From positions 194,264 to 258,263 of the forward strand of contig JBDHJR010000013.1 of NCBI GenBank assembly GCA_039586815.1: DNA of 64,000 nucleotides. The letters run 5' to 3'. Of this stretch, positions 9,469 to 17,665 are shown piece by piece (within the stretch, counting starts at the first letter, position 1; each line of letters begins with the position of its first letter). The position numbers and the translations under genes were made by a program. This stretch comes from WVYX01 sp039586815 (GTDB lineage: Bacteria; Gemmatimonadota; Gemmatimonadetes; Gemmatimonadales; GWC2-71-9). The notes beneath the pieces are model-generated. The model saw only the letters and a list, made by a program, of their open reading frames with translations, did not search any database and was not told where the DNA came from.

Positions 9469-10029
9469 CAGCCTGATGCCGGCGCGGAACGTGGCGTAAC
9501 GCAGGCTGTTCCCCGTGGTGAACACGTAGCGCGCATCTCCGAACAGGGCGGCCCTGCGCGCCAGCGAGAGCAGTAGTCCTCCGCCCACGGGGAATGCGGT
9601 GCCCGATCCGAAATTGGTGGATCCGGAGTAGCCGAATCCCCCGATGACGTAGGGCGAGACCACGCTCGCCCTGGGGAACGGGTACCAGCTCGCCTCGGCG
9701 AAGCCGGCGTAGACGGTGCCTGTGCGGTGGCCCGTCCCGACGGGATTGCCGTCCTCATCGTAGATCACCGCAGCGGGGCTCGCCACGAACTGGGCGTACT
9801 GGAAGGACGCGTCCACGAATACCTGGCTGCTCACGCGGTAGCGCGCGGCGGCGCCGACCATCACCCCCGGCTTCCAGCCGGCGGCCAGCGGGTCGGGGCT
9901 CACGGGCACGGCCACCCCGCCCGTGACGTGGATGCTCAGGGGCGAGCGGCGCCGGCCGTGGGGCTGCTGCGCATCGAGCAGGCCCGCCGCCGTGCAACCG
10001 AATAGCAGCACGAGTGCCAGCGTCCTCAT
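9463..10029 (-). CDS. Small outer-membrane beta-barrel protein
   Basis: 188 residues from the ATG at 10029, preceded on the minus strand by AAGAGG at good spacing. Signal peptide residues 1-21 (MRTLALVLLFGCTAAGLLDA, then QQ). The mature part is made of eight or so amphipathic strands separated by Gly/Ser turns (GGVAVPVS, SPYVIGGFGYSG) and ends with FRAGIRLR, resembling OmpA/OmpX-like eight-stranded barrels annotated as 'outer membrane beta-barrel protein'. Function unknown. A longer reading frame extends upstream to 10221 but has no signal-peptide logic. Placed downstream of a strong hairpin that probably ends the preceding minus-strand transcript, so it needs its own promoter between 10030 and 10187. 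Confidence 0.8.
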   Translation of the reverse strand: MRTLALVLLFGCTAAGLLDAQQPHGRRRSPLSIHVTGGVAVPVSPDPLAAGWKPGVMVGAAARYRVSSQVFVDASFQYAQFVASPAAVIYDEDGNPVGTGHRTGTVYAGFAEASWYPFPRASVVSPYVIGGFGYSGSTNFGSGTAFPVGGGLLLSLARRAALFGDARYVFTTGNSLRYATFRAGIRLR

Positions 10030-10187
10030 GGATCCTCTTGAGTGGCTACCGTCTAGTACGAAGCTGCAGCGCGGGCTGTTCCGTGCCAACCATCCACCCA
10101 GTCCGGCGCCACACATCTGGTAGACGGGCTGGGTCACCGGTTCGTTAAGTCGCCCCTCCGGGGCTGTGACCCCCGGCCACCCCCAAC

Positions 10188-10219
10188 GCAATTGGCCAGC
10201 CGAATGGCTGGCCAATTGC
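10188..10219 (-). terminator. 14-bp perfect hairpin, probable terminator
   Basis: Arms GCAATTGGCCAGCC and GGCTGGCCAATTGC with a 4-nt loop (GAAT on the plus strand). It lies 29 nt past the stop of the gene at 10248-10709 and is the longest uninterrupted stem in this part of the window. No T-run follows on either side. Confidence 0.65.
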
Positions 10220-10247
10220 ACTCACCTGGCACGGTATCGTCGGACCG

Positions 10248-10709
10248 CTATCTGTGTCGTCCGAACACGCCGACTCCGAAGTAGCATGGCTCGACCGAGC
10301 ACTCGTACATCCGGACCCGGATCTGGAACCGTCCGCTCCAGGCGGGTCGGCACTCGATGATCGGGACGTCATCGGTGCTCACGTCCGAGTCGATCTCGTT
10401 GCCGTTCTCGTCCTCGAGGTAGAGGTCGATGTCGCTGCAGTCCTCGTCGCAGAAGGCGACGATACGATACTCCCAGCCGTCATCCATGTCGGCTGTGTAG
10501 AAGTCACTCTCGTCGTCCTGCAGGGCCTCGATGCGGTATTCATGGGTCTGTTCCCAGCCGACGCTCGCGGCGAACGTCTTTACGAGGTCGAGCTGGAAGC
10601 GAACCTGGCCCTCCCAGTCGGTCTGGGCGTGCGCCGGGGTTGCGAGACCGGTCCACGCGAAGAGTGCGAGCACCAGAGCCGGTGCCAGGCGAGTTACGCG
10701 GGGTGACAT
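10248..10709 (-). CDS. Secreted cysteine-containing protein with PPC-like beta-sandwich
   Basis: 153 residues from ATG 10709, with a textbook AAGGAGG eight bases upstream. Signal peptide about residues 1-29 (ends PAHAQ). The mature 124 residues are acidic, predicted mostly beta, with four cysteines placed to form two disulphides (FCDEDC near the middle, ECRP and YECSVEPC later). The phrase DIDLYLEDENGNEI is like the bacterial pre-peptidase C-terminal (PPC) fold, where such acidic loops bind Ca2+. No catalytic domain is attached, so it is a stand-alone secreted domain. Function unknown. Confidence 0.78.
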   Translation of the reverse strand: MSPRVTRLAPALVLALFAWTGLATPAHAQTDWEGQVRFQLDLVKTFAASVGWEQTHEYRIEALQDDESDFYTADMDDGWEYRIVAFCDEDCSDIDLYLEDENGNEIDSDVSTDDVPIIECRPAWSGRFQIRVRMYECSVEPCYFGVGVFGRHR

Positions 10710-10889
10710 GGGTAAGCCTCCTTGAGCGCCTGGGTGCGTGTTGGAGCCCAAGGTGCGGCGGGAAGTGGCGGCGGGCTGCGAGGTGCGTCACAGGGGTCGG
10801 CGGCGGACGCCGGCCGCGCGTGAAGCCCGCTTGACCCTCCGACCCGGCTTCTGTAGGTTCCTCCCCGCAGCGAGGTTACGCCTCCCCAC

Positions 10890-10972
10890 GCCCTGGTGGT
10901 GGAATCTGGTAGACACGCTGTCTTGAGGGGGCAGTGGCGCGAGCCGTCCCGGTTCGAATCCGGGCCAGGGCA
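10890..10972 (+). tRNA. tRNA-Leu (GAG)
   Basis: Acceptor stem GCCCTGG (10890-10896) pairs with CCAGGGC (10965-10971); T-loop GGTTCGAATCC; long variable arm as expected for Leu. Anticodon GAG at 10925-10927 in the loop TTGAGGG, closed by the stem CTGTC/GGCAG. CCA is not encoded. Confidence 0.97.
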
Positions 10973-10981
10973 CTACACAAG

Positions 10982-11053
10982 GCCACCGTAGCTCAGAGGT
11001 AGAGCTCTCGATTCGTAATCGAGTGGTCGTCGGTTCGATTCCGACCGGTGGCT
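10982..11053 (+). tRNA. tRNA-Thr (CGT)
   Basis: Acceptor GCCACCG (10982-10988) pairs perfectly with CGGTGGC (11046-11052). Anticodon CGT at 11014-11016 in the loop TTCGTAA, closed by CTCGA/TCGAG. Lies 9 nt after tRNA-Leu, so both are likely one transcript. CCA is not encoded. Confidence 0.97.
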
Positions 11054-11060
11054 CTCTCAG

Positions 11061-11081
11061 AAGCCCCAGCAATTGGGGCTT
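11061..11081 (+). terminator. Terminator of the tRNA-Leu/Thr transcript
   Basis: Stem AAGCCCCA / TGGGGCTT with a 5-nt loop, starting 8 nt after tRNA-Thr. The bases from 11082 to 11270 hold nothing I can identify. Confidence 0.75.
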
Positions 11082-11270
11082 TCGTGTTCTTGAACGGCCG
11101 CGACTGGCCAGTGAGTGCCCCCCTCCGGCAAGTATCAGCGGTCGCTTCTGAACAAGATGTTGACGGGCGGCACGGTTCTCTATCGGGTTGGCTCCGGCGG
11201 TACCGTCGATGCCTCGTTCTCCTTCGACGGCTGCAGCCGGGCCTGGCTAGACGTCACGCAGCTCCGCCGC

Positions 11271-11996
11271 TCAATCCTCGGGTCCGATGCTCCGCACGAC
11301 ATTTCGGTTCTCGTCGAGGAACTCGATCCTGGCCGCGCCCGTCGAGTCCACGGTCATCCGCAGCCTTTGCCGTCCGGCGAAGTCGTGCAGGCTCACCAGG
11401 GCGGCCCCGTCATCGCGGGAACGTCCGACGTAGAGCCGTAGTGTGCTGCGCACGCGCGCCCGCCACACTCGCAGCGCTTCGTTCCTGACGCTGTCGTCGA
11501 CAAGCTGCTCGATCGAGTCGCGCTCGGCCAACAGCTGCCGCATCGGGGGACCGGGCACGAAGTCGGAAATGGCGAGCCCGGCGCGGCGCGTTCCCCCCGC
11601 GTCCACGTATTGGAGCGCGACGGCCTGGTCGCGTCCGTACTGGTCGAACGTCAGGCTGGCGAAAGCCTCCGGCACGCCGTCCACGAGCTTGCCGCTGAAG
11701 ACCAGGCCTCCGTTCTCGGAACCCTCGTCGTTGTAGAAGATCATGCCCGGGCGGTTGCCTCCGTGAAACCCGAGCGGCTCCCCGTGCTCCAGTACGTCCG
11801 GCGAGCGGGCACGGTTGGATATGACGAGACGCAACTGCCCGTCGGCTTCGACGATGTTGATGCGCTCGACATCGATCTCCTCGAACCGCGTCCGGCCCGG
11901 CCCAAACGCCGCGGTGACCGCGACGAGCGCTACCGCCGTAGTGAGGACCGTGTACGCTTGCCAAAGGCGGCGGCGTCGCCGAGCCGTGAGTCGCAT
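11271..11996 (-). CDS. Membrane-anchored hypothetical protein
   Basis: 241 residues. A very basic start (MRLTARRRRRLWQ) leads into one transmembrane helix at about residues 13-31, so the bulk should be periplasmic (type II anchor). The body alternates strands, with the phrases VERINIVEADGQLRLVISN and ISDFVPGPP, and a helical segment around residues 150-195. The 'I-V-E-x-D-G' repeats resemble a short beta-solenoid, which is a guess. GGAGGAA precedes the ATG. It lies 127 nt downstream of the sulfatase-like gene on the same strand and may be the last cistron of that operon. Family not recognised. Confidence 0.78.
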   Translation of the reverse strand: MRLTARRRRRLWQAYTVLTTAVALVAVTAAFGPGRTRFEEIDVERINIVEADGQLRLVISNRARSPDVLEHGEPLGFHGGNRPGMIFYNDEGSENGGLVFSGKLVDGVPEAFASLTFDQYGRDQAVALQYVDAGGTRRAGLAISDFVPGPPMRQLLAERDSIEQLVDDSVRNEALRVWRARVRSTLRLYVGRSRDDGAALVSLHDFAGRQRLRMTVDSTGAARIEFLDENRNVVRSIGPED

Positions 11997-12123
11997 GCTT
12001 CCTCCCTCGCATCGAAGAGGTCAGGTGAGGCTTTATCTATGGACCGCGGCCGTCGGCCGGTCAACCAGTTGACGAGCACGATCAGCGCGACGACGGTGGT
12101 GAGCAGCGCCGGCGTCGCGGCGG

Positions 12124-13974
12124 CTAAGGTGTGTCTGCGGCGCCCTCTGCCGCCGGGAGTCGCAGTAACCCGGCGAGTTGCTGGCGGAACATCGGGAGGA
12201 CGAGGGTCGCGAACGGTTGCGCGGCGAGGTCGTTCGATTCGGTGGGGTCGTTCCGCCAGTCGTACAGCTCCTCACTCCCGTCACCGTTTACGATGTAGTG
12301 GAAGCGGCTCGTGGTCAGGGAGAACATGTCCCTGCCACGGCTCACTGGATACCACGGCTGGCGTACGAATCCCTGCGCGAGATGGGCGAACGCGGTATCC
12401 TGTGCAGCGCCGGCCAGCTCGCCGTCTTCCGTTGCGTGCCACAGGGGGGCGAGCGAGCGGCCGGGGAACTCGACTCGCTCATCGCCTAGTAGGTCTGCCA
12501 CGGTTGCGGGGATGTCCCGCAGACTCACGACCCGCTGCACCCGCACAGACTGCGCCAGCGTGTCCGCGGGCAGGATCAGTAACGGCACGTGAAGGGCGGG
12601 GAGGTAGAGGCTGTTGTTGTGCTCGAACAGCCCATGCTCTCCCAGCTGCTCGCCATGATCCCCGGCGATGATCACGATCGTATTCTGCAACACGCCCCTG
12701 TCATTCAGCTCGTCCAGCAACCTGCCGAGTGCCGCGTCGGCGTCGCTGACCGCGTCGAAGTACGCCGATGAGTGAGTCGCGATCTCCTCCGGTGACAGCG
12801 TCCACTTCTCCCACACCATGGCGGACTCCCCGGTGGAGAGGCTGGCGTCGTGCCCGAAGTTCGTCCACCGCCGGCCCGGCCACAGCACCGATCCTCGGTA
12901 TCCCTCCGGGAAGTACGGCTCATGTGCATCGAAGAAGTTGACGAACGCGAAGAAGGGCCGATCCTGATTGCGCTGCTGCCAATCGAGGAACGCATCGGTG
13001 ATGTTGGCTGCCGATCTTCGGTTGAACAGCTCGTGGTGACCGACGAGCTTGCGGAGCGTCACGTTGCCGGCCAGCCAGCGGCCAAAGGAAGAGCTGAGCA
13101 GTACCTGGCCCAGATTCACCGGGTAGTCGTCATACTTGATGAAGCCGCGGCCGAGGCCCGTCGCGCGGGTGCCGAACAGCAGGTTGGCGACGAAGCCGGT
13201 GGTCATGTAGCCCCGCCTGCGGAGCTCTTCGGCCAGTGTGGAGTGCGTGCCGTCGAGCGGCGCGCCCCAGCCCGCCGAGAGCTCGTGAGGCCACAGGCCG
13301 GTGAACATGCTGGCGTGCGAGGGAAGCGTCCACGGCGACGGCGCCAGCGCGCGCTCGAAGTAAACTCCCCGCTCCGCGTACCGCGTCAGGTGCGGCACGA
13401 CGGAGCTGTCGAGGTCCTTGGCGCGCACAGTGTCGAGAATCAGCAGCAGGACGTTGGGTGCGTCACTCCGCGGAGCCGGCAGCGTCTCCAGCAACGCACG
13501 TTCCCCAGCTCTGAGGGCGAGCGTCATACGCACGCTGAAGAAGCCGGAGATCAGAGCCAGGACCACTGCTGCCGCAGGTGCGATCCGATACAGCAGGCGG
13601 GCGATCCGTCCCCCTGCCATCCGGGCCGCTTGGACCCCGATGCCCAGCGCGAGCACTGCCGCGGCCGCCCGGTGGAGTGGCCCGACGAGGAGGAGCAGCT
13701 GAAAAGCGGCCAGGGTGATGAGCACTCCCGCCACGATGCGCGGCGTCCGCGCGCGCGGCCACCATCGAGCGACGGCCAGCAACAGGAGTACGCTCACGAG
13801 GGCGAAGAGCACGTCCGCCGTCGGGATCATCCAGACGTAGTGCGCGCTCAGCCTGACCTGGACGCCGAGGCTGACCAGCATCGACACCCACCGGACCTCG
13901 GCGAAGCCAGCCGCCAGGCCCACGGTGACCGCGAGCAGCAGCATCCTCCATGCGGGAAGCGAACGCTCCGTCAC
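12124..13974 (-). CDS. Membrane sulfatase-like phospho/sulfo-transferase or hydrolase
   Basis: 616 residues of the alkaline-phosphatase superfamily. About five transmembrane helices lie in residues 10-150; the catalytic domain starts at residue 172 (NVLLLILDTVRA, metal-binding Asp181). The nucleophile region reads WTLPSH (T216-L-P-S-H220), so the formylglycine Cys/Ser of true sulfatases is replaced by Thr, as in LtaS- and EptA-type enzymes. A second metal motif, AGDHGEQLGEHG, is near residue 440. The topology (membrane helices plus an external domain) fits transfer of, or attack on, phosphorylated envelope molecules. It starts with GTG inside the overlap GTGA with the upstream gene, hence translationally coupled. 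The substrate is unknown. Confidence 0.9.
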   Translation of the reverse strand: MTERSLPAWRMLLLAVTVGLAAGFAEVRWVSMLVSLGVQVRLSAHYVWMIPTADVLFALVSVLLLLAVARWWPRARTPRIVAGVLITLAAFQLLLLVGPLHRAAAAVLALGIGVQAARMAGGRIARLLYRIAPAAAVVLALISGFFSVRMTLALRAGERALLETLPAPRSDAPNVLLLILDTVRAKDLDSSVVPHLTRYAERGVYFERALAPSPWTLPSHASMFTGLWPHELSAGWGAPLDGTHSTLAEELRRRGYMTTGFVANLLFGTRATGLGRGFIKYDDYPVNLGQVLLSSSFGRWLAGNVTLRKLVGHHELFNRRSAANITDAFLDWQQRNQDRPFFAFVNFFDAHEPYFPEGYRGSVLWPGRRWTNFGHDASLSTGESAMVWEKWTLSPEEIATHSSAYFDAVSDADAALGRLLDELNDRGVLQNTIVIIAGDHGEQLGEHGLFEHNNSLYLPALHVPLLILPADTLAQSVRVQRVVSLRDIPATVADLLGDERVEFPGRSLAPLWHATEDGELAGAAQDTAFAHLAQGFVRQPWYPVSRGRDMFSLTTSRFHYIVNGDGSEELYDWRNDPTESNDLAAQPFATLVLPMFRQQLAGLLRLPAAEGAADTP

Positions 13975-15437
13975 CCGAGGTACCCCAATCCGCGCAGGCG
14001 CTCCCGCACGATCTCGTCCTCCTCGAGTGCAGCCGAGTCCTTCGACGCGTCGTCCGCCGCGCCGGGCCGAAGCCTGGACGATCCCTGCATCGAGGGCGGA
14101 GTCTCATATCCGGCCAGTTCGAGCAGGGTCGGCGCCACGTCGAGTAGCCTCCATCCCTGCTGCTCACCAGCAGGTGGGACGGTGGGACCGGCCAGGACGA
14201 AGGCGCCATACTGTGCGTGGTTGCAGTCGTCGGGTCCCGTATCGTTCTCCTGCGTGTGCACGCCACCGTACCCGACGCCGCCGATGGCACGCCACGCGAG
14301 ATCGCCGAAGTGGACGATCAGGTCGGGTGCGATGCCGTTCACCTCGCGATAGATCTCCTCGGGCCGGAAGACCTTTGTGCCGAGGGGCGCGCCGCCCTCA
14401 TCCACGGTGGCTTCCAGTCGCGTCTGGAGTTCTCGCCGCACCGCCTCGTGGTCTTCAGGCGCGATGGCGCCGTTGGGCTCCCGCCCCTTCACGTTCAGAA
14501 AGACGCGCGCGTAGTAGCCCCCGGAACTCCACGCGCGGGTCCGCGGCCAGTCGACCGCGAGCGCATCGAACGGCGTCACCTCGTCCGGGTAGTTCTCCAG
14601 GGCGAGATACCCCTCGCGGTACAGCCATTCGTTCACGCAGAAGCCGCCGTCCAGCGCGCGCGCGCCGTGGTCGGACGCGATGAGCACGAGGGTGTCCTGC
14701 TCGACCAGCTCGAGCACCCGCCCGATCTCCTCATCGAGATAGCGGTAGTAATCTCGGACCACCTCGCGATAGGGGTTTTCGGGGTCGTGACGGACGTGTT
14801 GCGGGTCGTGGTGCTTCCAGAAGCCGTGGTGGATGCGGTCCAATCCGATCTCCACGAACTGGAAATAGTCCCACGACTCCTCCTGCATGAAGTGCCGAAC
14901 TGCGTCGAAGTGCTTCCGCGTCATCTCAAAGATGCGCTCGCGCAGGCTGTCCTTGTCCTCAGTGCGGAAGTCCTTCACGTCGACCGGGTACTCCCCAACC
15001 ACCTTCTCGATGCGGCCTGCGACGTCCTCGGGGTAGGTGTACGTATCGCGGGACGTGTCCGGCGTGAGGAAGCACCCGACCGTGATCCCGTTCACGCGCT
15101 TGGGCGGGTAAGACGGCGGGATGCCGATCAACACCGAGCGGCCGCCCTCCCGGGCGACTTGATCCCAGATCGTGAACGCACGGAAAGCCCGCGAATCGAC
15201 GGTGCGCAGCTGGTCGTAGGAGTGGTCGAACCGATTGCGGAATCCGTACACGCCGAGCGAGCCGGGGTCCTGGCTGGTAGCCATGCTCATCCACGCGGGC
15301 ACGGTGATCGGTGGAACAACGCTCTCCAGCCGGCCAAAGCAGCCTGCTTCCATCAAGTGCCGCACGTGCACCAGCCGCTCGTCGCCCAACAGGATCTCGG
15401 GAGCAGCGCAGTCCAGACCAATGACGAGGATCTTCAT
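13971..15437 (-). CDS. Type I phosphodiesterase/nucleotide pyrophosphatase-family protein (second of operon)
   Basis: 488 residues. The PF01663-type core is complete: first metal Asp9 (VIGLDC), predicted nucleophile Thr45 in ITVPAW, and the later metal site IASDHGAR. The middle of the domain has the usual helical lid (about residues 140-235) with several histidines (DRIHHGFWKHHDP). No signal peptide or membrane helix is visible, so it is probably cytoplasmic, unlike the sulfatase-like neighbour. The start ATG overlaps the stop of the preceding gene as ATGA, and its own stop overlaps the next start as GTGA. In Gram-negative soil bacteria these proteins are usually labelled 'alkaline phosphatase family'; substrates are not established. 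Confidence 0.92.
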   Translation of the reverse strand: MKILVIGLDCAAPEILLGDERLVHVRHLMEAGCFGRLESVVPPITVPAWMSMATSQDPGSLGVYGFRNRFDHSYDQLRTVDSRAFRAFTIWDQVAREGGRSVLIGIPPSYPPKRVNGITVGCFLTPDTSRDTYTYPEDVAGRIEKVVGEYPVDVKDFRTEDKDSLRERIFEMTRKHFDAVRHFMQEESWDYFQFVEIGLDRIHHGFWKHHDPQHVRHDPENPYREVVRDYYRYLDEEIGRVLELVEQDTLVLIASDHGARALDGGFCVNEWLYREGYLALENYPDEVTPFDALAVDWPRTRAWSSGGYYARVFLNVKGREPNGAIAPEDHEAVRRELQTRLEATVDEGGAPLGTKVFRPEEIYREVNGIAPDLIVHFGDLAWRAIGGVGYGGVHTQENDTGPDDCNHAQYGAFVLAGPTVPPAGEQQGWRLLDVAPTLLELAGYETPPSMQGSSRLRPGAADDASKDSAALEEDEIVRERLRGLGYLG

Positions 15438-17284
15438 GCGAGTATGTCCGCTCCTTCCATGTCGGCCGGTGCAGGCACGCCCAGAGTCGCGAGGATCGTC
15501 GGCGCGAGGTCCAGCAGGGTCGGTGCTGCACTCGCGAGCGGCCTCGTGGCAAACAGCACTCCTGGCACGGCGACCGGATCCACGACGTGGTCACCTGACC
15601 ATCGCTTCCGATTGTCCTCTATCATCGCAGCCGGCACTCCGCCCATCGCCGTGGCGGACGAGACGCGGTAGCCGGGCTCGCAGTTCACGAGGAGGTCCGG
15701 CGCGTCGTCGACGCACCGGCCGTGGTACACCGCGTCGCGCTCGACCACGCCGCGGATCGGGCTCGCCCCATCGCGCTCCCCGTCCCGCATCTCCGTGAGT
15801 CCTCGTGCGATTGCCTGTGCGATCCCCTGAGCCTCGTCATCGCCGACAATGCCCTCTGCCTCGCGCCCGCGACGGTTGAAGTAAACGCCGGCCAGCCCCA
15901 GCGCGTAGGCTTGGGTTCGTCCCCAATCCACTTCCCGCAGGAGGTCTCCGGCTACGTCGCCCGGCTCGGTACCGTGCTTCAACGTCAGGAAGCCATGCTG
16001 TTGGAGCCACGTGTTGACGTGTACTTCCCGCCGAAAGTCCGCGAACCCATGGTCGCTCGCGACCAGAACCAGCGTGTCGTCGTCGGCGTACTCGAGTGCC
16101 TCGCCTACCAGCGCGTCGCATTCCCGGTAGTGTTCCTCGATCGTGTGCTTGTACTCCGCCGGGGCAGGCGCTTCGGCGTTTGCCGGATGCTCCGGATCTC
16201 GAAACCGCCAGAACATGTGCTGGATGCGATCCGGGGTGTCGAATAGGCAGAAGAAGAAGCCCCGGTCGAAGCGCGCCAACTCGTGATGCATCATCGCACG
16301 CCGCTCCCGCAGCACGTCTCCACACTGTCGCAGGAACCCATCCTCGGCGACGCGGCCGTTGTTCAGGGCGTTGTGGTCCTCCGCCAGCCCCAACGTAGAG
16401 TAGAGGCCGATGGCGCGCTTCAGCTCGGCCGCATAATCCCACGGGTGACTGATCGGGAAGTGGGGAACGTCGGGGTGGAATGCAACGGGGGTGGCGTACA
16501 GCTCGAACGGCTCGCCCGCTCGCCTGAGAAAGAAGCGGACCAGTCCACGTACCTTCTGCAGCGCACCCACGCGGAACGTGACATCCAGCCAGGCACTCCA
16601 CTCACCCTCTTGTATATGGAGCGCGGTCGGCTGGCCTTTGGACCGAAGAGTGACGGCCCTGCTGCCTGCGTCGATCTCGAGGGCGACGTCCAGCGTCACC
16701 TCCCGTCCCCGCTTTGGATCGTGTGGTCCGATCAGCGTGGTCTCGACGTGCCCACCGGGACTCGGCTCCACCGGAACGAGCCGCTCACTCTCGTGCGTTG
16801 TCGTGCCCGGGGGGCCGTAGATCGTCGACGTCCCGAAGCCGCCTCGAATGTCAGGTACGCCGACGCCCGCCAGCAACCGGCCGCGCAGGCTGTTCGGTGG
16901 ATAGGTGCACGGGTGGCGCAAGACTGTCGATGGTACGCCGGCATCCGACAGCACCTCCCAGACGGGCGTACCCCCCCGAAGATTCACGGCCTTGGGCGGT
17001 AGAAAAGCGGACCGCTGCTCGTGACGGTAGAGCGCAATCTCGGGCCGGTACGTGGCGGGATCGCGGCGCAGGAAGTCGAAGATACCGTGGCCGCCGGGGT
17101 TCAGGCCCGTCGCGACCGTCGACCAAGCCACCGGTGTCTGGGCCGGACAGGTGGTGCCTACGCGGGCGTACCCGCCGCGCGCGCGAATGCGAGCAAGATT
17201 GGGCAACTCGCCGGCCGCCAGGAGAGCCTCTGTGATCGACGGGTCGAGGCCGTCGAGGCCAAGGATGATAACCTTACGTGTCAA
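15434..17284 (-). CDS. Type I phosphodiesterase/nucleotide pyrophosphatase-family protein (first of operon)
   Basis: 616 residues beginning with TTG at 17284. Alkaline-phosphatase-superfamily core: metal Asp11 (ILGLDGLD), predicted nucleophile Thr50 in QTPVAW, and VASDHGFAD for the second metal site. It is about 130 residues longer than its operon partner because of an insertion of mostly beta character (about residues 160-290). No export signal. The TTG start is supported by the frame, by the conserved motif at the extreme N-terminus and by overlap TTGA with the stop of the 50-aa gene upstream, a coupling geometry equivalent to ATGA. It and the next gene share the same domain and are probably ancient duplicates. 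Confidence 0.9.
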   Translation of the reverse strand: MTRKVIILGLDGLDPSITEALLAAGELPNLARIRARGGYARVGTTCPAQTPVAWSTVATGLNPGGHGIFDFLRRDPATYRPEIALYRHEQRSAFLPPKAVNLRGGTPVWEVLSDAGVPSTVLRHPCTYPPNSLRGRLLAGVGVPDIRGGFGTSTIYGPPGTTTHESERLVPVEPSPGGHVETTLIGPHDPKRGREVTLDVALEIDAGSRAVTLRSKGQPTALHIQEGEWSAWLDVTFRVGALQKVRGLVRFFLRRAGEPFELYATPVAFHPDVPHFPISHPWDYAAELKRAIGLYSTLGLAEDHNALNNGRVAEDGFLRQCGDVLRERRAMMHHELARFDRGFFFCLFDTPDRIQHMFWRFRDPEHPANAEAPAPAEYKHTIEEHYRECDALVGEALEYADDDTLVLVASDHGFADFRREVHVNTWLQQHGFLTLKHGTEPGDVAGDLLREVDWGRTQAYALGLAGVYFNRRGREAEGIVGDDEAQGIAQAIARGLTEMRDGERDGASPIRGVVERDAVYHGRCVDDAPDLLVNCEPGYRVSSATAMGGVPAAMIEDNRKRWSGDHVVDPVAVPGVLFATRPLASAAPTLLDLAPTILATLGVPAPADMEGADILA

Positions 17285-17433
17285 TCGGTTGGGTCACGCC
17301 CCTGCGACGGCTTCGGCCGTCGCCCGAAGATCCACATGACGCGGGCAACGATGGCCCGTGCCAAGCCGACGGTCCGCCGCCCGGCCATCAGCAGGGCTCC
17401 GGCGATGACTGCCAGCCCGGATGCGACGGGCAT
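17281..17433 (-). CDS. 50-residue single-pass membrane peptide heading the phosphatase operon
   Basis: ATG at 17433 with TGAGGT seven bases upstream; 50 codons; stop TGA overlaps the TTG start of the next gene. The chain starts with a hydrophobic segment (PVASGLAVIAGALLMAG) and, after a basic RR turn, a second amphipathic/hydrophobic stretch (ARAIVARVMWIF), then a polar tail rich in Pro, Lys and Asp. Too short to assign to a family. Its first place in an operon of three phosphatase-superfamily enzymes, all coupled by 4-nt overlaps, suggests either a membrane anchor for them or a leader that sets their translation. Confidence 0.6.
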   Translation of the reverse strand: MPVASGLAVIAGALLMAGRRTVGLARAIVARVMWIFGRRPKPSQGRDPTD

Positions 17434-17665
17434 GATTACCTCAGGTCCGAAGTACAGCGCCTACCTCCGTTCCCGGTTGAGGGCGAACCACGGTCTGCAC
17501 GTGACGAGGAAATGTGACGGGTGCGCGTTGAGGATTCAACCTCCGCCGTGAACCGCGGGCATGAGGCGCGTGATGTTACCAGGATTGTTGCGGGGGTCCT
17601 CGGGTGATAGTCTACGGGTGTTGTCGATCCCCAACCGGCTCGCGCTGCCACCCAGGGAGACCGCC

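Noticed and set aside
10788..11072. 94-residue minus-strand frame containing a 'GIEPTTTRLRIESSTSELRW'-type peptide
   Set aside because: This is the antisense translation of the two tRNA genes, a well-known artefact that is often mis-annotated as a protein.
12000..12126. Hydrophobic reading (LLTTVVALIVLVNWLTG) on the minus strand after the sulfatase-like gene
   Set aside because: It looks like a membrane helix, but no ATG, GTG or TTG start precedes it in frame and it runs into the next gene.
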